Shown: positions 1 to 5,054 of the stretch, in pieces
Position numbering within the stretch: position 1 is the first letter of the stretch
Layout: the number at the start of each line of letters is the position of its first letter
Source: Thioalkalivibrio sp.
Lineage (GTDB): Bacteria > Pseudomonadota > Gammaproteobacteria > Ectothiorhodospirales > Ectothiorhodospiraceae
Assembly (NCBI GenBank): GCA_007120155.1
Contig: SKOF01000567.1
Coordinates: forward strand, 1-7,089
DNA: 7,089 nucleotides
Direction: 5' to 3'
Notes under the pieces: generated by a model
The model's database searches: none
Told to the model about the DNA's origin: nothing
Seen by the model: the letters and a program-made list of their open reading frames with translations, nothing else
Program-made: the position numbers and the translations under genes

Positions 1-194
1 GGGATGTAATTGTGAACCGGGCACTTCCACTCGCAATAGGGATTGCCGCAGGCCAGGCAGCGGGCGGACTGGTGCTTGGCGGTCTCCGGGTCGAACTGCC
101 CGTAGATCTCCCTGAACTCGTGAATGCGCACCTGGGCCGGTGTCTTCTTCGGATCCTGGCGCGGCACTTCGAGAAACTGCATGGGGTTGGCCAT
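1..194 (-). CDS. gltD: Glutamate synthase small subunit GltD, N-terminal part (cut by window edge)
   Basis: The reverse strand from the ATG at 194-192 reads 64 codons without a stop to the window edge. The visible peptide has the GltD start: a short MQFLEVPRQDPKK segment, then cysteines at residues 46, 49, 54 and 58 in the pattern CLACGNPYCEWKCPVHNYI. In the family these cysteines belong to the N-terminal ferredoxin-like region holding 4Fe-4S clusters. The full protein (about 470 residues in gammaproteobacteria) carries FAD- and NADPH-binding domains and passes electrons to GltB, which makes glutamate from glutamine and 2-oxoglutarate in the cytoplasm. Everything after residue 64 lies outside the window. 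The gene follows yqeY on the same strand after 133 bases, so it may or may not share its transcript. Related FAD/Fe-S oxidoreductases share this N-terminus, but the CEWKCPVHNYI stretch strongly favours GltD. gltB is not visible. Confidence 0.88.
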   Translation of the reverse strand, partial: MANPMQFLEVPRQDPKKTPAQVRIHEFREIYGQFDPETAKHQSARCLACGNPYCEWKCPVHNYI

Positions 195-224
195 GACGGA
201 TACCTGTCAACGTGTCGCACGTAA

Positions 225-253
225 AGGCACCGTTATGCCGCGGCCGGGTGCCT
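225..253 (-). other. Inverted repeat in the yqeY-gltD gap
   Basis: AGGCACC at 225-231 is exactly complementary to GGTGCCT at 247-253, and the 15-base interval contains the palindrome GCCGCGGC (237-244). It lies in the 133-base gap between the yqeY stop and the gltD start. It could fold in the RNA as a leader hairpin for gltD or a weak terminator after yqeY. No T-run follows on the minus strand, so an intrinsic terminator is not well supported. Only the base pairing is seen; the role is unknown. Confidence 0.3.
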
Positions 254-327
254 GTCAGAGTCTGGAAGCATGAATGCGCCGGCCGGCGGCGTGCAACCCC
301 AGGGCCCGTGAGGTTGCGGCCGGCGTT

Positions 328-783
328 TCAGGAGAGGCGCGCCTTCACCTGGTTGCTCACCGCCCCCATGTCGGCCCGTCCCTGGAGCCGGGGCTTCAGC
401 TGGCCCATGACCTTGCCCATGTCGCGCACGGACCCGGCGCCGGTCTCGGCGATGGCCGCATCGATCATGGCTGCGATCTCTGCCTCGGAGAGGGGTTCGG
501 GAAGATAGGCCTGAATGACGGCCAGTTCCTGCACCTCGGCCTCGGCCAGATCGTCCCGCCCGGCCTTGCGGAACTGGGTGATGGACTCGCGACGCTGCTT
601 GACCATCCTGTCCAGCACCGCCAGCACCTGGGCATCATCCAGGGCCTCCCGGGTGTCCACCTCCACCTGCTTCACGCCGGCCAGCACCATGCGGATGGTG
701 CCGAGTCGGACTTTGTCGCCGGCGCGCATGGCCGACTTCATGTCCTCGGTGATGCGTGTCTTCAGCGGGCTGTCAGCCGACAT
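328..783 (-). CDS. yqeY: YqeY, GatB/YqeY domain protein
   Basis: This 151-residue cytoplasmic protein matches the GatB/YqeY family over its full usual length. Recognisable stretches are the start SPLKTRITEDMKSAMRAGDK, the central RMVLAGVKQVEVD, the YLPEPLSEAEI segment near residues 95-105, and the C-terminal RDMGKVMGQLKPRLQGRADMG block. The fold resembles the tail of the amidotransferase subunit GatB, which binds tRNA. Any tRNA-linked role for stand-alone YqeY is inference, and no catalytic residues are known. I chose the ATG at 783-781 because GGAGAG lies just upstream on the minus strand; an upstream in-frame start would add 27 residues unlike the family and overlap rpsU. It starts 55 bases after the rpsU stop, so the two are probably one transcript. 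In many proteobacteria dnaG comes next, but here it is not present. Confidence 0.93.
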   Translation of the reverse strand: MSADSPLKTRITEDMKSAMRAGDKVRLGTIRMVLAGVKQVEVDTREALDDAQVLAVLDRMVKQRRESITQFRKAGRDDLAEAEVQELAVIQAYLPEPLSEAEIAAMIDAAIAETGAGSVRDMGKVMGQLKPRLQGRADMGAVSNQVKARLS

Positions 784-838
784 GCTTGAACTCTCCGGCG
801 GCCGTGTCCGGCCGCTGCGGATCGCCGGTAAGCGGGTT

Positions 839-1054
839 TCAGTAGAGCCGTTCGCGCCGTGCAACTTCCTTGGAGACGCGCTTGGCCTGGCGCTTGACCG
901 CGGCGGCGGCCTTGCGCTTGCGCACTTCGGTGGGCTTCTCGTAGAACTCGCGGCGGCGGACCTCGGTCAGCACGCCGGCCTTCTCGCAGGTGCGCTTGAA
1001 GCGGCGCAGGGCCACCTCGAAGGGTTCGTTTTCTTTGACGCGTACGTGGGGCAT
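839..1054 (-). CDS. rpsU: 30S ribosomal protein S21
   Basis: The 71-residue product is a typical bacterial S21: it begins MPHVRVKENEPFEVALRRFKR, has the EVRRREFYEKPTEVRKRK core, and ends in the very basic stretch KRQAKRVSKEVARRERLY. The length matches the family (about 70). S21 joins the platform of the 30S subunit near the anti-Shine-Dalgarno end of 16S rRNA and assists translation initiation. The ATG at 1054-1052 is preceded by AGGA (1065-1062) at 7 bases spacing. The gene is divergent from tsaD, an arrangement also known from E. coli, and is the first gene after the strong promoter at 1117-1145. yqeY follows on the same strand. Assignment is essentially certain. Confidence 0.98.
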   Translation of the reverse strand: MPHVRVKENEPFEVALRRFKRTCEKAGVLTEVRRREFYEKPTEVRKRKAAAAVKRQAKRVSKEVARRERLY

Positions 1055-1071
1055 CAGATCATCCTGTCAGT

Positions 1072-1102
1072 GTTGAACGCTCAACGCCCCCGGCGCCCGG
1101 GG
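1072..1102 (-). promoter_or_regulatory. Two tandem hairpins in the rpsU leader
   Basis: Within the predicted rpsU 5' leader there are two adjacent self-complementary segments. The first pairs CCCCGG (1088-1093) with CCGGGG (1097-1102) around a 3-base loop. The second pairs GTTGA (1072-1076) with TCAAC (1081-1085) around a 4-base loop. The second ends six bases before the AGGA ribosome-binding site. They could stabilise the mRNA or tune translation. Autoregulation by S21 is only a possibility; nothing in the sequence shows it. Confidence 0.4.
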
Positions 1103-1116
1103 ACGAAGAATCGCGC

Positions 1117-1145
1117 ATTATAAGGATTCCGGGGACAAATGCCAA
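1117..1145 (-). promoter_or_regulatory. Sigma70 promoter of rpsU
   Basis: On the minus strand TTGGCA (1145-1140) and TATAAT (1122-1117) are separated by exactly 17 bases. The -10 is a perfect consensus match and the -35 matches five of six positions. Transcription would start near 1110 and give a leader of about 55 bases ahead of rpsU. This is the best housekeeping promoter in the window, fitting for a ribosomal protein gene. Confidence 0.8.
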
Positions 1146-1183
1146 AGGTTGGTTGGGCCGGGCGGGGGTGGTCAGATGGGCGG

Positions 1184-1318
1184 GATGAGCAGGATTCCAG
1201 AGGACTCGCAGGCTTATAATGAAACGCTTAAAGGTTTCCCCGGTCGGAACACGGGTGGCGGGTAGCCGTCCTTCCGCGTTCTTCCCGATGGCCCCTGTGC
1301 CGGGAGATCCTGTTCATC
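1184..1318. repeat. Inverted pair of a short repeat, GATGARCAGGAT
   Basis: GATGAGCAGGAT at 1184-1195 reappears on the opposite strand as GATGAACAGGAT at 1318-1307, with 11 of 12 positions matching. The copies flank the tsaD leader about 110 bases apart. Short intergenic pieces of this GATGAACAGGAT type are, from memory, common in proteobacterial genomes; I could not count copies here. A long-range stem in RNA is possible but weak. Confidence 0.4.
1215..1220 (+). promoter_or_regulatory. Candidate -10 element for tsaD
   Basis: A perfect TATAAT lies 121 bases before the tsaD start and faces the gene. No good -35 hexamer is found 16-18 bases upstream (the sequence there is near GGATTC), so promoter strength would need an activator or another contact. 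If used, the tsaD mRNA has a leader of about 115 bases. No better plus-strand promoter is visible closer to the gene. Confidence 0.4.
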
Positions 1319-1341
1319 TGTCCATTATTCTGTGAGAAGTA

Positions 1342-2337
1342 ATGCGCGTTCTGGGTATCGAGACCTCCTGTGACGAAACCGGTGTGGCGGTGGTGGACGC
1401 CGCGCGCGGGCTGTTGTCCCATGCCCTGTACAGCCAGGTGGCCCTGCACGCGGAGTATGGCGGGGTGGTGCCGGAACTGGCCTCCCGGGACCATATCCGC
1501 AAGCTCCTGCCCCTGATACGCCAGGCCCTGGACGAAGCCGGCACCGGTCCGTCGGATATCTCCGGCATCGCCTACACCGCCGGGCCGGGCCTGCTGGGGG
1601 CATTGCTGGTGGGGGCCGGGGTGGCCCGAAGTCTTGCCTGGGCCTGGGGGCTGCCCGCCGTGGGGGTGCATCATATGGAGGGCCACCTGCTGGCCCCGAT
1701 GCTGGATGCCGATCCACCCGCCTACCCGTTCGTCGCCCTGCTGGTGTCCGGGGGCCACACCATGCTCGTGGACGTCCAGGGTCTGGGACGTTACCGGATT
1801 CTGGGCGAGAGCCTGGACGATGCCGCCGGCGAGGCCTTCGACAAGACCGCCAAGCTCCTGGGCCTGGGGTATCCGGGCGGGCCCGCGCTCGCCGCGCTGG
1901 CCGGGCAGGGGGACCCGCAACGCTTTCACTTTCCCCGGCCCATGACGGACCGCCCCGGCCTGGATTTCAGTTTCTCCGGCCTGAAGACCCGGGCGCTCAT
2001 CACCCTTCGCGAGGTGGAGACGGATCAGGACCGAGCCGACGTGGCCCGGGCGTTCGAGGAGGCGGTGGTGGATACCCTGGTGATCAAGTGTCTGCGGGCC
2101 ATTCGGGAGACAGGCGCCGCCCGCCTGGTGGTGGCCGGCGGTGTCGGCGCCAACCGGCGCCTGCGTGAGCGTCTGCGGGAAGCGGTGCAGGCCGAGGGCG
2201 CAAGTGTTCACTACCCCGCGCTGGAATTCTGTACCGACAACGGTGCCATGATCGCCCTGGCCGGCCTCCTCAGGCTGCAGGCGGGTGAATCGGAGGACCT
2301 GACCATTCGGGCGCGCGCGCGGTGGGGACTGTCTTGA
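1342..2337 (+). CDS. tsaD: tRNA N6-adenosine threonylcarbamoyltransferase TsaD
   Basis: This 331-residue cytoplasmic enzyme moves the threonylcarbamoyl group from TC-AMP to A37 of ANN-decoding tRNAs, working with TsaB, TsaE and TsaC (the t6A pathway). Family signatures are all present: GIETSCDETG at residues 5-14, GVHHMEGHLLAPM (108-120) carrying metal ligands H111 and H115, LLVSGGHT (133-140), FSGLKTRAL (211-219), VVAGGVGANRRLR (263-275), and CTDNGAMIA (297-305) with the third metal ligand D299. The length is near the usual 335-340. The ATG at 1342 begins directly with the conserved MRVLGIETSCDE; a GAGAAG lies just upstream with unusually short spacing, so the ribosome-binding site is weak. 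The gene is divergent from rpsU and convergent with plsY. Its TGA stop falls on the first bases of the period-7 repeat. Confidence 0.97.
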   Translation: MRVLGIETSCDETGVAVVDAARGLLSHALYSQVALHAEYGGVVPELASRDHIRKLLPLIRQALDEAGTGPSDISGIAYTAGPGLLGALLVGAGVARSLAWAWGLPAVGVHHMEGHLLAPMLDADPPAYPFVALLVSGGHTMLVDVQGLGRYRILGESLDDAAGEAFDKTAKLLGLGYPGGPALAALAGQGDPQRFHFPRPMTDRPGLDFSFSGLKTRALITLREVETDQDRADVARAFEEAVVDTLVIKCLRAIRETGAARLVVAGGVGANRRLRERLREAVQAEGASVHYPALEFCTDNGAMIALAGLLRLQAGESEDLTIRARARWGLS

Positions 2338-2426
2338 AGTGAGAAGTGGGAATTGGGAGGTGTGAAGTGAGAAGTGGGAATTGGGAGGTGTGAGGTGAGA
2401 AGTGTGAATTGGGAAGTTGGAAGTCA
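2336..2426 (+). repeat. Thirteen tandem heptamers, organised as three 28-bp units
   Basis: From 2336 to 2426 the sequence divides into 13 consecutive heptamers of consensus GAAGTGN. Sets of four form a 28-base unit: 2336-2363 and 2364-2391 are identical, and 2392-2419 is a diverged third copy, followed by one more heptamer at 2420-2426. The plus strand is strongly purine-rich. The array begins within the tsaD stop codon. There are no spacers between units, so this is not a CRISPR. Heptanucleotide arrays (STRR elements) are known from cyanobacteria; any relation to them is only by analogy. It is probably non-coding, as the period is not a multiple of three and it lies between two convergent genes. 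Confidence 0.9.
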
Positions 2427-2467
2427 AAGCCTTTTACTTCGCACTTCCCAATTCACACTTCTCACTT
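2393..2467. terminator. Large hairpin between convergent tsaD and plsY
   Basis: Bases 2393-2424 and 2436-2467 form 32-base arms matching at 29 positions in inverted orientation, around an 11-base loop (2425-2435) that contains CTTTT. The right arm is itself a reversed run of the same heptamers and reaches the plsY stop codon at 2468-2466. Because the hairpin is nearly symmetric and serves two converging genes, it could end or shield both transcripts. It lacks a U-run directly after the stem, so it is not a textbook intrinsic terminator; a barrier or 3'-end stabiliser is equally possible. Confidence 0.55.
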
Positions 2468-3053
2468 AAGTTCCTATCTTCGGCTCTTTCCCCGCCAGCA
2501 GGTTGCGGATGTTGCGGCGGTGGCGCCAGTAGACCAGCAGGGTCAGGAGGACGCCCGCGAGCACGAACCAGGGCTCGCCCGTGAGCAGGTGCATGTAGAG
2601 GGGCATGAGGGTGGCGGCGGTCAGGGCGCTCAGGGACGAGATCCGGAAGACGGCCACCATCAGGAGCCATGTGGCCAGGGCGGCCAGCCCCGTGAGCCAG
2701 TGGATGCCGAGGATCACGCCCAGGGCGGTCGCCACGCCCTTCCCGCCCCGGAATCCGTGGTAGACCGGGTACAGGTGGCCCAGAAACGCGGCCAGGGCCA
2801 CGGCGGACACCCACACGGGTCCGAGCCCCAGTGCCTGGGCAACAAGCACCGGCACGAGCCCCTTGAGGAGATCGCCCAGCAGGGTGATGATGGCCGCCCC
2901 CTTGGCGCCGGTGCGCAGCACGTTGGTGGCGCCGGGGTTGCCGGATCCCTGGCCGCGCGGATCCGGCAGGCCGGCCATACGGCAGACCAGGATGGCGGTG
3001 GAGACCGAGCCCATCAGGTAAGCGGCGAGCACCAGCGCAATGGCCAACAGCAT
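2466..3053 (-). CDS. plsY: Glycerol-3-phosphate acyltransferase PlsY
   Basis: PlsY is an inner-membrane enzyme that transfers the acyl group of acyl-phosphate (made by PlsX) to glycerol-3-phosphate, giving lysophosphatidic acid. The 195-residue protein shows the family's conserved loops in order: GSGNPGATNVLR (36-47), GHLYPVYHGFRGGKGVAT (92-109) and the C-terminal HRRNIRNLLAGKEPKIG (178-194). Several hydrophobic segments (about 2-22, 52-75, 79-97, 110-135, 140-158, 163-176) agree with a multi-span membrane protein. The ATG at 3053-3051 has AAGGAA (3067-3062) eight bases upstream on the minus strand. It is divergent from bioH (87 bases apart, no clear promoter seen) and convergent with tsaD. 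folB, often a neighbour of plsY elsewhere, is not next to it here. Confidence 0.96.
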   Translation of the reverse strand: MLLAIALVLAAYLMGSVSTAILVCRMAGLPDPRGQGSGNPGATNVLRTGAKGAAIITLLGDLLKGLVPVLVAQALGLGPVWVSAVALAAFLGHLYPVYHGFRGGKGVATALGVILGIHWLTGLAALATWLLMVAVFRISSLSALTAATLMPLYMHLLTGEPWFVLAGVLLTLLVYWRHRRNIRNLLAGKEPKIGT

Positions 3054-3140
3054 GAACGGAATTCCTTGGATGACAGATGAAGCACGGGCGAATCAATGGC
3101 AGAGCGGGGATGATACCCGAGTTGAGAGGCCGGGTAATCC

Positions 3141-3890
3141 GTGAGTGCTGAGGCGAAGCCCGCGCTGCTGTGCCTGCATGGATGGGGGTTGAACGCTGCC
3201 GTCTGGGAACCGCTGGCCGAGCAACTGGTCGGGCGTGCGCGGCTGCTGGCACCGGATCTGCCCGGCCATGGCACGCGTGTCGGGGAAGGCCGGTTCGGCG
3301 ATTTGGGCAGTGCCGCCGACGATCTGGCCACGGGGCTGGACGGCCCGGTCACCGTGGTGGGCTGGTCCTTGGGCGGTCTGCTTGCGCTTGACATGGCGCA
3401 GCGCCATCCCGCCAGGGTGGCGCGCGTGGTCCTGGTGGCGGCCACGCCCCGGTTCGTGCAGGCGGCGGACTGGCCGTACGCTGTGCAGGCGGAGGTGCTG
3501 GCAGGCTTTGCCCGTGACCTGTCGAAGGATTATCGGGCCACGCTGACGCGTTTCCTGGCGTTGCAGGTCCATGGTGTGCCCGGACGCGCGGCGAGCCTGC
3601 GTGACCTGAAAGCGCGCTGTCTTCAGGCCTTGCCGCATCCCCGGGCGCTGGCCGAGGGCCTTGAGGTGCTGCGCGATTCCGACCTGCGTTCCGGGTTTGC
3701 CGCCCTGAAGGTCCCCGTCTCGGCCGTACTGGGCGCGCTGGACACCCTGGTGCCCCGGGCGGTGGCCGACGACCTGCGGCGCCTGCGCCCGGGGATGCCG
3801 GTGGACGTGTTCCCCGGGGCGGGTCATGCGCCCCTGCTCAGCCACGCGGATGTCCTTGCAGAACGGGTCATGGAGTTGACCCGTGGCTGA
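3141..3890 (+). CDS. bioH: Pimeloyl-ACP methyl ester carboxylesterase BioH
   Basis: BioH cleaves the methyl ester of pimeloyl-ACP once the chain has been extended by fatty acid synthesis, releasing the precursor for BioF. The 249-residue alpha/beta hydrolase starts with LLCLHGWGLNAAVWEPLA (oxyanion-hole HGWG at 13-16), has the nucleophile elbow GWSLGG with S76, and has likely triad partners D201 (GALDTLVPR) and H229 (GAGHAPLLSH). The lid region keeps the BioH-type WPYAVQAEVLAGFARDLSKDY and TRFLALQVHG stretches (111-131, 136-145), which separates it from general hydrolases. It begins at GTG; GAGAGG lies about 11 bases upstream, a slightly long spacing. There is no in-frame ATG before the HGWG motif. 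The gene overlaps bioC by 8 bases. The other biotin genes (bioF, bioB, bioA, bioD) are not seen here. Confidence 0.93.
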   Translation: MSAEAKPALLCLHGWGLNAAVWEPLAEQLVGRARLLAPDLPGHGTRVGEGRFGDLGSAADDLATGLDGPVTVVGWSLGGLLALDMAQRHPARVARVVLVAATPRFVQAADWPYAVQAEVLAGFARDLSKDYRATLTRFLALQVHGVPGRAASLRDLKARCLQALPHPRALAEGLEVLRDSDLRSGFAALKVPVSAVLGALDTLVPRAVADDLRRLRPGMPVDVFPGAGHAPLLSHADVLAERVMELTRG

Positions 3891-4758
3891 CGGGGATCGC
3901 TACCGGCTGGACAAGCGCCGCGTACGGTGCGCCTTCGATCGGGCGGCAGCCGGTTACGATGCCGCCGCGCCGCTCCAGCACGAGATCTGTGACCGTCTCC
4001 TGGAACGCCTGGACTGGGTGAAGTTCACGCCCCGGCAGATCCTGGATGCCGGTACCGGTACCGGGCGCGGTGTGCGCGGCCTGCGCCGCCGCTATCCGCA
4101 CGCCCGGATCCTGGGGCTCGACCTGTCCCCTGCCATGCTGCGGCACGCGCGGCGCCGGTCCGGGTGGTGGCGCAGGCCGGCCTGGGTGTGTGCGGACCTG
4201 GAAGGCCTGCCCCTTGCCGACGCCAGTCTGGATCTGCTGTTCTCCAGCCTGGCGCTCCAGTGGTGCAACGACCTGGAGCGCACCCTGCACGGGTTCAGGC
4301 GTGTGCTGGCCCCTGGTGGTCTGCTCATGTTCACCACGTTCGGCCCGGACACCCTCAAGGAACTGCGCGCGGCCTGGCAGGCCGCGGATGCCGACCATGT
4401 GCATGTCAACGCCTTCATGGACATGCACGATATCGGCGATGCCCTGGTGCGCGCCGGTTTCGCCGATCCGGTCATGGACATGGAGATGGTGACAGTCACT
4501 TACCCGGACATGGGGGGGTTGCTGACCGACCTGCGGGCCATTGGTGTCACCAATGCCAACGCCGGTCGCGAACGGGGTCTGACCACCCGCGCCCGTCTGC
4601 GGGCTGTGGCGTCGGCCTACGACGCCTTCCGGTTATCCGATGACCGCCTCCCGGCCACCTATGAAGTGGTCTACGGCCACGCCTGGGCGCCCCGGGTCCC
4701 GGCTGCCGGGCCCGCGGGGCGGCCTGAGCACCATATCCCCATTCTTCCCCGGCCCTGA
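3883..4758 (+). CDS. bioC: Malonyl-ACP O-methyltransferase BioC
   Basis: BioC methylates the free carboxyl of malonyl-ACP using S-adenosylmethionine, so that the fatty acid synthesis enzymes can extend it to pimeloyl-ACP methyl ester; BioH then removes the methyl group. The 291-residue class I methyltransferase shows the BioC opening DKRRVRCAFDRAAAGYD (10-26), SAM motif I ILDAGTGTGRG (53-63), acidic GLDLSPAML (78-86), DLEGLPL (105-111), SLALQWCND (122-130), and the FTTFGPDTLKELR block (150-162) typical of BioC rather than of other methyltransferases. YEVVYGHAW (260-268) marks the usual end of the fold, followed by a proline-rich tail of about 23 residues. The start is GTG at 3883, with GGAG (3872-3875) seven bases before it; the nearby ATG at 3870 is out of frame. 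The overlap with bioH suggests coupled translation. Confidence 0.94.
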   Translation: MADGDRYRLDKRRVRCAFDRAAAGYDAAAPLQHEICDRLLERLDWVKFTPRQILDAGTGTGRGVRGLRRRYPHARILGLDLSPAMLRHARRRSGWWRRPAWVCADLEGLPLADASLDLLFSSLALQWCNDLERTLHGFRRVLAPGGLLMFTTFGPDTLKELRAAWQAADADHVHVNAFMDMHDIGDALVRAGFADPVMDMEMVTVTYPDMGGLLTDLRAIGVTNANAGRERGLTTRARLRAVASAYDAFRLSDDRLPATYEVVYGHAWAPRVPAAGPAGRPEHHIPILPRP

Positions 4759-4760
4759 GG

Positions 4761-4820
4761 ACACAAGCCCCGCGCGGGAACGGCCCCTCGCTTCCAGGAG
4801 CGGGCGCGGCCGGGCTGTGT
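4761..4820 (+). terminator. Imperfect hairpin after bioC, possible terminator
   Basis: Just downstream of the bioC stop, ACAC plus AGCCC (4761-4770, one bulged A) pair with GGGCTGTGT (4812-4820), CGCGC (4771-4775) pairs with GCGCG (4804-4808), and an inner stem CGCT/AGCG (4789-4792, 4799-4802) closes a 6-base loop. No T-run follows, so Rho-independent termination is uncertain. It could instead protect the 3' end of the bioHC mRNA. Confidence 0.35.
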
Positions 4821-4854
4821 CTGCAGGGGATGTTCTGAAAACGGGGGCATTAGG

Positions 4855-4883
4855 TTTATAAAAAAATAAATACATGCTATAAG
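4855..4883 (+). promoter_or_regulatory. Candidate extended -10 promoter (P1)
   Basis: TTTATA (4855-4860) and TATAAG (4878-4883) are 17 bases apart. The -10 matches five of six consensus bases and is preceded by TGC, giving an extended -10 (TGN). It points toward the DUF2244-cox genes and would leave a leader of about 165 bases. In such AT-rich DNA chance matches are frequent. Confidence 0.4.
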
Positions 4884-4898
4884 CAAAACGCACTGCAG

Positions 4899-4926
4899 TT
4901 GACGTGAACGGCCAGAAAAATAATAT
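4899..4926 (+). promoter_or_regulatory. Candidate sigma70 promoter (P2)
   Basis: TTGACG (4899-4904) matches five of six -35 bases, and TAATAT (4921-4926) matches four of six -10 bases, at 16 bases spacing. It faces the DUF2244 gene and would give a leader of about 120 bases. Either P1 or P2 could drive the cox operon; the sequence alone does not decide. Confidence 0.45.
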
Positions 4927-5054
4927 ATGGGCCCTATAAATCATAAAAACCTATTTGCGCCATAAAAAAATAATGTTTTATCGCGGATGGAAGTGCCTCT
5001 AGATTGCCGAGGTAGTCAATCGATGGGCCTGGGTACGCGAGGCTGGAGAGTTGA

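Larger units (their letters stand above)
4851..4980. promoter_or_regulatory. AT-rich regulatory island upstream of the cox cluster
   Basis: Only 39 of 130 bases are G or C here, against the GC-rich genes on both sides. It contains no credible gene; with its flanks it makes up the 296-base gap between bioC and the DUF2244 gene. The 12-base ATAAAAAAATAA occurs twice in direct orientation (4858-4869 and 4962-4973), 104 bases apart, close to ten helical turns. ATAAAA (4962-4967) can also pair with TTTTAT (4976-4981). The composition suits an upstream promoter region with bendable A-tracts, or binding by nucleoid proteins such as IHF or an H-NS-like silencer. I recognise no specific operator; no FNR-type TTGAT-N4-ATCAA site is visible. 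Confidence 0.6.

Noticed and set aside
205..210. TTGACA on the minus strand as a -35 box for gltD
   Set aside because: It is only about 11 bases from the gltD start codon, so the -10 and transcription start would fall inside the gene.
784..864. Longer N-terminus for YqeY starting at 864
   Set aside because: The 27 added residues do not look like the family, would overlap the rpsU end, and the ATG at 783 has its own good ribosome-binding site.
515..1123. Plus-strand open frames over yqeY and rpsU
   Set aside because: They cross the whole of rpsU and most of yqeY in antisense and show no recognisable domain or ribosome-binding site.
1228..2427. 399-codon open frame on the minus strand
   Set aside because: Antisense to tsaD, whose motifs are complete. 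The N-terminal Ser/Thr/His-rich part is only the translated heptamer repeat.
2336..2467. Repeated 28-base units resembling a CRISPR array
   Set aside because: The units are directly adjacent with no spacers, are built of heptamers, and no cas genes are near.
3093..3845. 250-codon open frame on the minus strand
   Set aside because: Antisense to bioH, with Gln/His/Arg-rich composition and no family motif.
4633..4944. 103-codon minus-strand frame covering the AT-rich island
   Set aside because: It runs antisense into the end of bioC, its N-terminus comes from AT-rich non-coding DNA, and no ribosome-binding site or family similarity is apparent.
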